A DNA stretch of 64,000 nucleotides from Rheum nobile (taxonomy: Eukaryota > Streptophyta > Magnoliopsida > Caryophyllales > Polygonaceae): assembly GCA_027886185.1 (NCBI GenBank), contig WOAB01000040.1:11656001-11720000 (forward strand), in the 5' to 3' direction. Both the position numbers and the translations under genes were made by a program. The notes beneath the pieces were generated by a model. It was not told the origin of the DNA and did no database searches. It was given only the letters and a program-made list of their open reading frames with translations. Positions 33,176 through 42,959 of this stretch are shown here, in pieces. Each line of letters opens with the position of its first letter. Position 1 is the stretch's first letter.

Positions 33176-35627
33176 TGTGATACCCCGTATTTTTGTAAGC
33201 TATTTCTGGAGTTCCGGGATTTTTCCCGAGTACCCGTTATGTACGTCGGATTTAATTCAGAAAGTTAGAGATATTCTATAATGTGCTCTGTATCTGTAAT
33301 ATTTTTCTCAGTGAAATAATATACAGACGACGTGCTTTGGATTTTAATACTCATTCGCGTACGATAATTTTATCCCGGGTTAATATCGTTTTCGTCTAAG
33401 AGCTGAGGAGGCGGCAAAGCCACAGGGGCGGCGACCGCCGCATTTATGGCGGCGCCCGCCGTCGCCAGGCTCAAGGAGCATGCTGGGTCTTCTCCTAGCC
33501 GGGGACGCCAGGCCTATGGCGGCGCCCACCGCATTTATGGCAGCGTCCGCCGTCGTTGTTGTCCGGAGGTCCTTGCCCGAAGGTCGCCGGCGTGGCTCTG
33601 GCAGCGCCGGAGTAGCTCGTCGTAGGGCCATCATGGTGTTTCCTGGCATTTGGCTATAAAAGGAGGTGTCTGGGAGGGGTTTTTGAGCTCAATCCATAGC
33701 CCAAGCTCTCCCAAATTCTTGCCTTACCGGAGTTGTGCCTCGCCGGATTTCTGAAGCTTTCACCGGAGGTCGTTTGGTGGTGTTTCCTGAGTGCCTTTGT
33801 GAAGCTTTTGGTAGCCTTGGAGGTTAGAAACCAAAGCAAGTCGAAGGAGGCCGAGTCACTCGTGTTTTGGGTGAGTTTTCTCGCCGCTTCTGTCGTCTGA
33901 GTTCTTCACGGCGACCGCCGCGTTTTTCACGGCACCCGCCGTGATGAACTACGGCGACCGCCGCAAAGAACGGCGACCGCCGCCAAGAACGGCGACCGCC
34001 GCCAGTGTCCAGAATGCCTTTTTGGGCTTTTGGCTTTGGTAGTCGTCGTTGTGGCGTCGTTCCTTTCGTTTTCTTTCGTCGTTTTTAGATTCATACTGTG
34101 GTTATGTCGGATCTAACTTAGGGTTCCTTTTATGGGTCGATTCGAAGGTCGTTGTGCTGTCGGAGCTATACCCATGCCGAGCCCGAAATCCCATCGTTGT
34201 CGTTAGGCTTGTTCCTATTCTGCATATTAAGGCAAGTGGCGGTTCGCTCTTGCTCATCGTTTCCATATTTACATTGATTATCAGTTATTTCAATTGATTA
34301 ATTAATTTGAAACGATTATTACTGTGTTCTTCTGGAAGTGATTTATAAACTGTTTTGAAAATCATACAATAGGTTGTATATCTGTTAGAACAGCGCTATT
34401 ATCTATGATCGCCTTTCGGGCCTTTATGTGGATTTATTCTGTAACTGTGATTGTGCTGTATCTGTGTGGTTAGCACTGTTAGTTAGGAATGTACTCGGAC
34501 TTCGTCCGGTCGTTTCTTTATAATCTGGTATCGGGGTGGCTCGTCTCCACCTGGTACTATTCTAAGATCATGATCGGTCTCTTTCACAAGTGTGTAGAGG
34601 CAGGACACTTAGCTGGTGTCACAAACCTTCCGGTGTGCGTCACTCTCGACGAAACGTATACTAAGATGTGTCGTCCCAATGGTGGGGTACACATGTAAAA
34701 GTCTAATAACGTGATGTGTGTTTGAAATATAAATCAGATAAGTGCTACTCGACGCACATAATTAATAAACCTTCGGCGAGTAGTGCAGCTAAGTTATAGT
34801 GCAGCTAGGAAAACTCGTCTCGACTTTGATCATAGTACGTTCTCTTTCCAATCTAGATTCGCTGTATGCGATGAGGTTGGTCGTGAACCGAAGCATCTCA
34901 ATCAACTTTTAAATCATTGTTGTATGATTATGTAAACATTCCAGATTTGTCATATTTCCCTAAGACTCATTTCCGTTGGAGTCTTCTTTCGAGTCGATCT
35001 CTGTGAAGATTCAGTATTCCAGAGTCTTCTCTTGTGCATACCTCTTGTTATTATTCCGTAGAAGTATGAAGGTTGATTATCGTTATCGGTTATCATTCGA
35101 GAAACGATAAGGCTAACCTAATACAACTTCATCGAACCTTCTGCTTTGTACCCTTGCTAGTCTATTCAAGTAGACTAACCCACGAACTTTGTTCTCTGCA
35201 TATGGGCTGGTGTAATCCGTTCGATTCGGCACATCAGATAGAAAGTAGCTCAGAAGAATAGAAGGACTATGGAGTCGACGGTGGTTTTCGAATGTTTGAG
35301 TTATTTTGTTAATCAGGTTGAGATCTTTTGGACAATGACTTTGGTTGTAATGTGTTTTTTAAGACTTCCTCTATACCCTACTTTATAAGACTTCCGCTGT
35401 ATTTGGTTTAAACTCTGTGTTAGCCTATTCGGGATTGGGTTGTAATCCCGTAACTCATGTTTCTTTGACAATGTTATGCTTTGGAATTGAATGCTTTGAT
35501 CATTATGTATCATTTGTATTTCATAAATTGTATTTAAATGGTAAAGCCTTGGGTGATCTCGGTAAGGAACACTGGGGTCACTGACGGTAATACTTTTCCA
35601 AAAGGGTTAAGTTTTGGGGGTGTTACA
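33176..35627 (+). repeat. 5' LTR of chromovirus B (2452 bp)
   Basis: Starts TGTGATACCCCG and ends GGGGGTGTTACA. GC-rich GGCGACCGCCG units at about 33425-33560 and 33908-34003. Stem-loops AAGACTC/GAGTCTT near 34970-34993. ORFs inside (for example 34049-34297) are not convincing genes. Confidence 0.92.
33908..34003. repeat. GC-rich hairpin cluster in LTR of B
   Basis: Five units such as CACGGCGACCGCCGC, stem CGGC/GCCG with GACC loop, some in direct tandem separated by AAGAA. Confidence 0.9.
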
Positions 35628-35631
35628 GTTG

Positions 35632-35643
35632 TGGTATCAGAGC
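35632..35643 (+). promoter_or_regulatory. Primer binding site of chromovirus B (initiator tRNA-Met)
   Basis: TGGTATCAGAGC, perfect, four bases after the LTR end. Confidence 0.95.
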
Positions 35644-35835
35644 AAAAGGTTTTAAAACGGGTTTGGGATTTTTATATCATTTATCCGTTTTTGAAAATGC
35701 TTTTAAAGGGCTTTGAATTTTCAAAGTAAAAAGAATTTCAAAACACCGTTCATAGTCGTGTCTTCTATATAGTCTGATGTAGTAAGCTTGCTTCTATGTC
35801 TAGAAAGACTAACTCCTTCCTCGTTATCCTGTAGA

Positions 35836-36687
35836 ATGGATGCGTGCTTTTCTCTTGATAGGGGGTCGGAGGACGCCAAGACGGACCCGCCGTCTCCAGG
35901 CAGGCTAGATTTTCCGATCCCTCAGCGATGTTTCGAGGTTGGAGGTCCGAGTAGCCCGCCCGAAGACATCAAGTATGTGATTCCCGAGTCTGTTGTCCTT
36001 ATGCCTAGGGATGCAGTGGTCACTATAGCTGCACCTATAGAGCCACTCAGGGAGGAAGCAGTGCAGGAAGTGGGTGAGTCGTCTAGATACGCCTTAGGGC
36101 ATTACGATGACGATTACCAGATAGAGATAGATCCTGTCGAGGACGAGGATATGATCGAGATTGATCCCGAGGATGAGTATCCCATCGAAGATGATCCTGA
36201 GGAGGACCCCGAGATGGACCTGGAAGAGCAGAGCCAGGAGCCAGACAACTTGAGGCACTTGTTGGTGGACAGTCAGGATCCGGGGGTACAGTTTATTCCC
36301 CCCAGTCCAGAACTATCACCAGTGTCGGCTTATGCACTCATGACTGATGCTGATTGGGAGGTACTGTACACTGAGCACGGTATTAGGAGGAGATCAGAGG
36401 CTGAGTTGAGAGAGACCCTTCTCCAGAGCAAAATGAGCTCTCATATGGAGCAACAACATCAGATATATCAGACAATCGCTAGCGCTCAAAGGAGGGCTGG
36501 AATAGGAGGACCTCTTATGGACGATCCTTTCTTTTCCACGACTGAGATTGGGTCTGAGTCACCAGAGCCATGTGACCCAGGACCGAGCAGGGTGCGAAAC
36601 CCATCGCCAGAGCTCGATGGTGAGCCTAGTCCGAAGAGACCTTGCACGAGTAGCCAGTCTTATAGGAGACGTTTTGGAACGCCTTGA
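35836..36687 (+). CDS. Uncharacterised acidic ORF upstream of gag in chromovirus B
   Basis: An intact frame of about 283 codons from ATG at 35836 (MDACFSLDRGSEDAKTD); the frame can be read from 35788. It lies between primer site and gag. The middle is extremely acidic (around residues 95-135, runs of Asp/Glu with Pro), then Pro-rich and Ser-rich parts, and a short basic end with KRP and YRRRFG. It has no zinc finger, protease or membrane segment. Some Tekay/Del-like elements have an additional frame before gag; this could be such a protein. That it stays open over 850 bp while gag and pol have several stops suggests selection in the recent past or chance. Function unknown. Confidence 0.6.
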   Translation: MDACFSLDRGSEDAKTDPPSPGRLDFPIPQRCFEVGGPSSPPEDIKYVIPESVVLMPRDAVVTIAAPIEPLREEAVQEVGESSRYALGHYDDDYQIEIDPVEDEDMIEIDPEDEYPIEDDPEEDPEMDLEEQSQEPDNLRHLLVDSQDPGVQFIPPSPELSPVSAYALMTDADWEVLYTEHGIRRRSEAELRETLLQSKMSSHMEQQHQIYQTIASAQRRAGIGGPLMDDPFFSTTEIGSESPEPCDPGPSRVRNPSPELDGEPSPKRPCTSSQSYRRRFGTP

Positions 36688-36965
36688 TGAGGATTGGTGT
36701 TGCCTATCGTAGTAGTTTCTTTTTTTAGTACTTCAGTATGTACTTTGTGTAATATTTCAGTATTGCGGCAAGTACTCTGTGAAACACTTTTATCTTCAAG
36801 TAATTTTTGTCCTAGCGCTCGGATGATAGACTTATGTGTAGCTTGTGTAACAGTTCCAGTTCATCTATAAAATACCTAGTTGATATATTCTGAGTAATTT
36901 TACTACATTAAGCATGTTTGAATGATATTAATGTATAAATAACTTGGAATTTGATCGGTAAATAG

Positions 36966-38060
36966 ATGGTGAATACAAGGAACACGGTTCGAGCTGGTGT
37001 TGGGACTAGTCAGGGTCCCAAACCAATCATAAGAGATGTTGACCAAGGTGAGCATGTATCTGAATCCCATAATCAATCCAGGGACAATGATCAGGATCAG
37101 AGTAATGCACCAATGGTGTTTGATGCTGCAGCAGTGGAGACAATTCGAGGAATTGTCATGCAAGCTATCGCTGATGCTATGCGACCAAATGTGCCACAGG
37201 CACAAGGCGTGCCGATTCCCCCACCGGTTCCTAGATTTGAGGAGCCAAGAAACCATGATGTCCAGGAGAATGCAGTCAGGACTAGGGACAACTATGGTCG
37301 TGCTCTGAAGACCATCAGTTCTATGAGGCCTGACAGCTACAACGGAAAAGGGGAGCCAGTCAAGGTGACCCATTGGTTCTCTCACATGGAACGGCTGTTC
37401 CGTAATGTGGACTGTACTGAGGCTGAAAAGGTCCACATAGCTTCTCTGCAGCTGAAAGAGGATGCTAGTGAATGGTGGGAGGGTACAGGCTTAGCTGATA
37501 GCCCTGTATTGACCTGGTCGATGTTTAAGACCAAAATGATTGACCGTTTCTTCTCTCGTGCTATGAGAGAGGAGAAACACAAGGAGTTTATGTACCCCAA
37601 GACCGATGGATTGAAGGTAGCTGAGCTGGCAACCAAGTTTAATCATCTTCTGTAGTACGCCCCAACTGAGATAACCAGCGAGGCACAAAAGATCTGGTAC
37701 TTCCACGAGTGGATGAGTCCAGATATCAAGCCGTTCATGGTGCACCACACATGCTCTACTCTAGAGCAGTATGTGGATGTTGCCTACAAGCTGGAAGTGA
37801 CTCTAAAGGAGTCAACAAAGAGACACATCCGACAGAGGTCGATGCAGAATCAGAATCAGAATCAGGGTGGTGGATTCAAGTGACCTGCGCCACCATCTAG
37901 CTTTGCCAAGTCTGGCCGAGCAAAGACGGACATGACTCACGGAGGGTCAACGCAGCAGTCCAGTCAGAACAGAAGTTCAGTTCAGTGTTATAACTGAACT
38001 ATGGACGTGATGGTCATCTGCAGAAGTTCTGCAAGCAAGGGAAGCAGAAGGGAGTAGAGT
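36966..38060 (+). pseudogene. Chromovirus B gag (broken, zinc knuckle deleted)
   Basis: Starts MVNTRNTVRAGVGTSQGPKP. The capsid-like core includes YNGKGEPVKVTHWFSHMERL and ASEWWEGTGLADS. A TAG at about 37653 interrupts the frame; the same frame then continues with YAPTEITSEAQKIW. The first CCHC knuckle is lost by an internal deletion after VQCYN (about 37997), leaving only part of the second knuckle. The intact version of this region is seen at 42000-42329, from another copy of the family. Confidence 0.87.
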
Positions 38061-38191
38061 CGTAGTAAGGGTCAGTTCATCAGAGCAACCGACCTAGGTT
38101 CAAGCCTGCCGAGACACCTAGCCCGTCAGTTCAGACGACTGCTCAGAACAGGGGAAAGGCCCCAGCTGTTTCTGGAAGTCAGGGTCAACGC

Positions 38192-41100
38192 TTGTACGAG
38201 ATGCGTGAAACAGATGGACCCAATGCTCCAATTTCTCAAGGTACTTTATACCTTCACTCTACTTTCGTATGCATTCTGTTTGATTCTGGTGCTACACATT
38301 CCTTTATTTTGGATAGCTGTGTTAGCAAGTTAGACTTAGTGTGCAACGATTCGTGCGACCCTTTCGTCGTTAGTCTTCCTAATGGAGAACGTTTGGTGGG
38401 AACCAAACATCTGTCCGACTTTCCGATTACCATTTAGGGTAAGGAGTTTGAGGCAGATCTGATTTGTATAGCCATGGCTCCATACGACATCATTCTCGGT
38501 ATGGATTGGCTGACGCGTCACAAGACGGTGATCGACTTCAGTTCAAGAATGGTGACAGTGTCATCTAGGGGCCAGTTCGTGTGCAAGTTCAAAGGTCGGA
38601 ATGCCGCTGATAACGGCAAGCTGATCAATGTGATGGCTGCGTTTAAGCTACTACGACAAGGATGTGTCGGGTACCTTTGCTACTTGGATTCGCCCGTGAA
38701 GGATGGACCTGAGGTTCTTGATATTCATGTGGTTAGGGAGTTTTCAGATGTCTTTCCGGAATAAATTCCTGGATTACCCCCGAACCGTGACGTAGAGTTT
38801 TCAATTGATCTTGAGCCTGGTACGGCGCCGATTTCCAAATCACCGTATCGGATGGCTCCAGCTGAGATGCAAGAATTGAAGAGTCAACTTGAAGATCTTC
38901 TCGACAAGGGTTATATCAGGCCGAGTGCATCGCCGTGGGGTGCTCCGGTTTTGTTTGTCAAAAAGAAGGACGGATCGTTTCGACTTTGCATCGACTATCG
39001 AGAGTTGAACAAAGTGACGATCAAGAACAAATACCCATTGCCGAGGATTGACGACCTGTTGGACCAGTTGCAGGGAGCAAAGGTTTTCTCCAAGATCGAC
39101 CTGAGATCTGGATATCATCAACTCAGAATTCGTGAGCAGGACATTCCTAGAACTGCGTTTAGGACCAGATATGGTCATTACGAGTTCGTAGTGATGCCTT
39201 TTGGGCTTACAAATGCTCCAGCTGTCTTTATGGATTTGATGAATTGATGTTTTCACCAGTACTTGGACAAGTTTGTAGTGGTCTTTATAGACGACATTCT
39301 GATCTACTCTCCGAGTGAAGAAGTCCACGAGGAACATCTGCGGATTGCTTTGTCAGTCCTTAGACAACATCATCTTTATGCTAAACTGTCAAAGTGTGAA
39401 TTCTGGTTGAAGGAGGTGGGTTTCTTAGGCCACGTGATCAATAAGAATGGGGTTATGGTTGATCCCCAGAAAATTGAAGCTGTGGCAAATTGGACACAGC
39501 CCCGGAACGTGAAGGAGGTGTGCAACTTTCTTGGGCTTGCCGGGTATTACAGACGGTTCGTGGAGGGATTTTCGAAGACCTCTCTACCTATGACCAATCT
39601 ACTCCGCAAGGTTCACAAGAAGTTGGTCTGGAATGACAAGTGCGAGGCCAGTTTCCAGGAGTTGAAGCGACGGCTGACCTCGGCACCCGTGTTAGCATTT
39701 CCAAAGGGGAACGACGATTATGTGGTCTATAGTGATGCTTCAAAGTGTGGTCTTGGTTGTGTTTTGATGCAGAAGGGCAGAGTCATTGCTTATGCATCCA
39801 GGCAACTCAAGACGTACGAAGAAAACTATCCGACACATGATCTTGAGCTAGCAGCGGTTGTCTTTGCGCTGAAGATTTGGAGGCATTACCTCTACGGTAT
39901 AAGATGCCAAGTCTTCACTGACCACAAAAGTCTCAAGTATATATTTACTCAAAATGAGTTAAATATGAGACAACGCCGCTGGCTAGAGTTGCTCAAAGAC
40001 TACGACATCGAGTTGTTGTACCATCCAGGCAATGCTAATGTGGTAGCTGATGCATTGAGCCGGAAGACAACGCACGAGAGGGTAGTTGCTTTACTTACTG
40101 CTCAGACCAAGATGAACCGAGAGTCGTGTGACATTGAAGTTATGTATGATCAGCGTAGATGTTTCCTGAGTATGCTAGAAATTCAGGCTACGCTACTAGA
40201 TCAAATCAAAGAAAAGCAAGTCGATGACATCATCTTGGTGAAGCTAAGCAGTGAAGTGATGGATTGGAAAGCTCCCGGCTTTGTGATTCAGGATGACGGA
40301 TCACTTTGGTTTCAAGACCGAATCTGTGTGCCAGACGCAGAAGGCCTTCGTCAGTTGGTGATGAGGGAAGCTCATTCCTCAGCATATTCTGTGCATCCAG
40401 GCTCTAGCAAGATGTACAAGGATCTCAGGAAGAAGTTTTGGTGGCCAAACATGAAGTGGGACGTAGCAGACTTTGTGGCAAATTGCTTGACTTGCCAGAA
40501 GGTCAAGATTGAACACCGCAGGCCAGGTGAAGAGTTGCTACCTCTCTCAGTGCCAGAATGGAAATGGGAGGACATTGCCATGGACTTCGTCACTGGGCTA
40601 CCCAAGACTCGAAGTCAGAGATATGCTATCTGGGTAATTGTGGATAGGCTTACGAAGAGTGCTCATTTCATAGCCATCAAGACCACTTGGGAAGCCCAGA
40701 AGTTAGCTGAGGTCTACCAGAAAGAGATTGTCCGTTTACATGGTATCCCTAAAACCATCGTATCGGATCGAGATGGCCGTTTCATGTCAAGGTTCTGGCA
40801 AGAACTTCATAAGGCTATGGGGACCGAGTTAAGATTGAGTACAACATTTCATCCTCAGACAGATGGCCAGTCTGAAAGGACCATCCAAACTCTGGAGGAT
40901 ATGCTCAGAGCTTGTGTACTCGATCGTCCGACTAGCTGGGAGGACAGCTTGATTCTGATTGAGTTCACCTACAACAACAGCTAGCATGCTACGATCAAGA
41001 TGGCTCCGTTCGAAGCTTTGTATGGTCGCCGATGCAGATCTCCGATTTGTTGGGACGATAACGCCGACAAGATTCTGCTTGGGCCAGAGTTAGTCGAGAG

Positions 41101-41615
41101 GACAACTTCGACAAAGGATGTTGACCGCTCAGAGTCGACAGAAGTCGTATGCAGACAAGAAGCATAGAAATGTCGAGTTCGAGGTCGGTGACAAGGTGTT
41201 TGTCAAGGTGTCGCCCTCGAAGGGAATTTTCAGGTTTGGTAAGCGTGGGAAGCTTAACCCTCGCTACGTGGGACCATTCGAGATTCTGGATAGAGTGGGA
41301 TCTCTAGCGTACCACTTGGCGTTGCCGCCATCGGCTCATCCAGTGCATAATGTGTTCCACGTCTCTTTGCTCAGGAAGTATGTGCCAGATGAGTCTCATA
41401 TGCTGAGTTATAAGGACATCGAGATTCAAGCTAATGGTACTTATGAGGAGATGCCCGTGCGCATTTTGGAGTGTCGTGAGAAGCAGCTGCGTAGCAAGAT
41501 CGTACCGTTGGTGCAGATTCTGTGGTCCAAGTCCGGATCGGAGGAAGTTACTTGGGAAACGTGGGAAACCGAGTCAGATATGCTCAGGCGTTTTCCCGAT
41601 TTATTCTCGACCTAA
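38192..41615 (+). pseudogene. Chromovirus B pol: protease, RT, RNase H, integrase, chromodomain
   Basis: One frame runs from 38192 to 40984 with stops near 38436, 38762, 39246 and 40982, then shifts near 41110 to the last frame (41118-41615). Domains in order: protease ILFDSGATHSFI; RT from RMAPAEMQELKSQL through RLCIDYRELNKVT to VFIDDILIYS; RNase H YVVYSDASKCGLG; integrase zinc finger ending CLTCQKVK; core AMDFVTGLP, VSDRDGRF and DGQSERTIQ, so the triad is complete here; chromodomain-like KIVPLVQILWSKSG to TWETWE. The stop at 39246 replaces the Arg codon seen in A (CGA to TGA) and that at 40982 replaces Trp (TGG to TAG), typical of cytosine deamination. Confidence 0.9.
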
Positions 41616-41638
41616 GTTTCGGGGTCGAAACTTCTTTT

Positions 41639-41651
41639 AAGGGGGAGGAGA
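41639..41651 (+). promoter_or_regulatory. Polypurine tract of chromovirus B
   Basis: AAGGGGGAGGAGA immediately before TGTGATACC. Confidence 0.92.
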
Positions 41652-41999
41652 TGTGATACCCCGTATTTTTGTAAGCTATTTCTGGAGTTCCGGGATTTTT
41701 CCCGAGTACCCGTTATGTACGTCGGATTTAATTCAGAAAGTTAGAGACATTCTGTAATGTGCTCTGTATCTGTAATATTTTTCTCAGTGAAATAATATAC
41801 AGACGACGTGCTTTGGATTTTAATACTCGTTCGCGTACGATAATTTTATCCCGGGTTAATATCGTTTTCGTCTAAGAGCTGAGGAGGCGGCAAAGCCATA
41901 GGGGCGGCGACCGCCGCATTTATGGCGGCGCCCGCCGTCGCTAGGCTCGAGGAGCAGGCTGGGTCTTCTCCTAGCTGGGGACGCCAGGCCTATGGCGGC
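41652..41999 (+). repeat. Truncated second LTR of chromovirus B (348 bp)
   Basis: Nearly identical to the first 348 bp of the 5' LTR, then breaks at GCCTATGGCGGCG into gag sequence. The remaining ~2.1 kb of LTR is missing. Confidence 0.92.
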
Positions 42000-42329
42000 G
42001 CAAGTCAGCAGTCCAGTCAGAACAGAAGGTCAGTTCAGTGTTATAACTGTGGTGTTGCTGGGCACAAGAGCAATGAGTGTCAGAAGGAAAAGAGATCGTG
42101 CTTTGGGTGTGGACGTGATGGTCATCTGCAGAAGTTCTGCAAGAAGGGGAAGCAGAAGGGAGTAGAGTCGCAACAAGGGTCAGTTCATCAGAGCAATCGA
42201 CCTTGGTTTAAGCCTACCGAGACTCCTAGCCCGTCAGTTCAGACGACTGCTCAGAACAGGGGAAAGGCCCCAGCTGTTTATGGAAGTCAGGGTCAACGCT
42301 TGTACGAGATGCGTGAAGCAGATGGACCC
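42000..42329 (+). pseudogene. Gag zinc-knuckle fragment of another chromovirus copy
   Basis: Contains QCYNCGVAGHKSNECQ and CFGCGRDGHLQKFCKK, two complete CX2CX4HX4C knuckles, followed by the linker to GQRLYEMREADGPN. It is close to 37940-38215 in B but with the knuckle intact, so it comes from a different copy. It is joined on the left to a partial LTR and on the right to the SINE module at GACCCAATTGTG. The open frame 41922-42368 is a product of this fusion. Confidence 0.87.
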
Positions 42330-42959
42330 AATTGTGCTGCAGCACAATTGGTAACAAGTGGGCATTAGGCCGCTTGTTAAAGCGGGAGGTCTCGAGTTCG
42401 AGTCTCACGAACAACCTCCCCAGTTTGGGGGATGGGTTGGGGTACATGGGCTGCGGCCCATGGGGGATAGAAATGGCTAGGCCAATGCGCTCGGAGGCCC
42501 CTATCTAACATAAAAGTGTACTTTTTTTGTAACACTCCACAGGCCAGCTACCCCAGCCACCAACCACCCAGCCTGGTGACAACGACCAGCCGGTGCTGCC
42601 TGTGAGTCCACAAGGCCTGCAGTCCTAACACCCAACCCTTCCCCCATTAAATGGGTAGGTTATTGCCCACGGGGATCGAACCCGGGACCTTTAGATACAA
42701 GGGCATTACCTTGCCACTTATATCACCAATTGCGCTGCAGCGTAATTGGTGATATAAGTGGCAAGGTAATGACCTTGTATCTAAAGGTCCCGGGTTCGAT
42801 CCCTGCGGGCAATAACCTACCCATTTAATGGGGGAAGGGTTGGGTGTTAGGACTGTAGGCCTTGTGGACTCACAGGCAGTACCGGCGCCGGCACCGGCTG
42901 GTCGTTGTCACCAAGCTGGGTGGTTGGTGGCTGGGGTAGCTGGCCTGTGGAGTGTTACA
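42329..42959. repeat. SINE module 2: SINE-A plus SINE-B palindrome
   Basis: Mini-palindrome at about 42328-42351 (centre CTGCAG), SINE-A to 42527 with B box GAGTTCGAGTCTC and a final T-run, then the SINE-B palindrome 42528-42959 (arms about 210 and 222 bp, centre 42737/42738). The left arm lacks about 12 bp (ACCGGCGCCGGC) present in the right. Same order and orientation of parts as module 1 but clearly diverged from it, so the module exists as a dispersed unit. Confidence 0.88.

Larger units (their letters stand above)
33176..42959 (+). mobile_element. Chromovirus B with a SINE-palindrome right end
   Basis: Framed by GTATT (33171-33175) and ATATT (42960-42964), a target duplication with one changed base. 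RT of D reads through the join, so this was a single integration. Order: 5' LTR, initiator tRNA-Met primer site, an extra ORF, gag, protease-RT-RNase H-integrase-chromodomain, polypurine tract, only 348 bp of a second LTR, a 330 bp gag fragment with intact zinc knuckles, then the SINE module. It is therefore LTR-pol-LTR-gag fused to a SINE palindrome. The outer right end is GAGTGTTACA from the palindrome. Pol carries nonsense codons that look like methyl-cytosine decay. Close relative of A. Confidence 0.88.
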
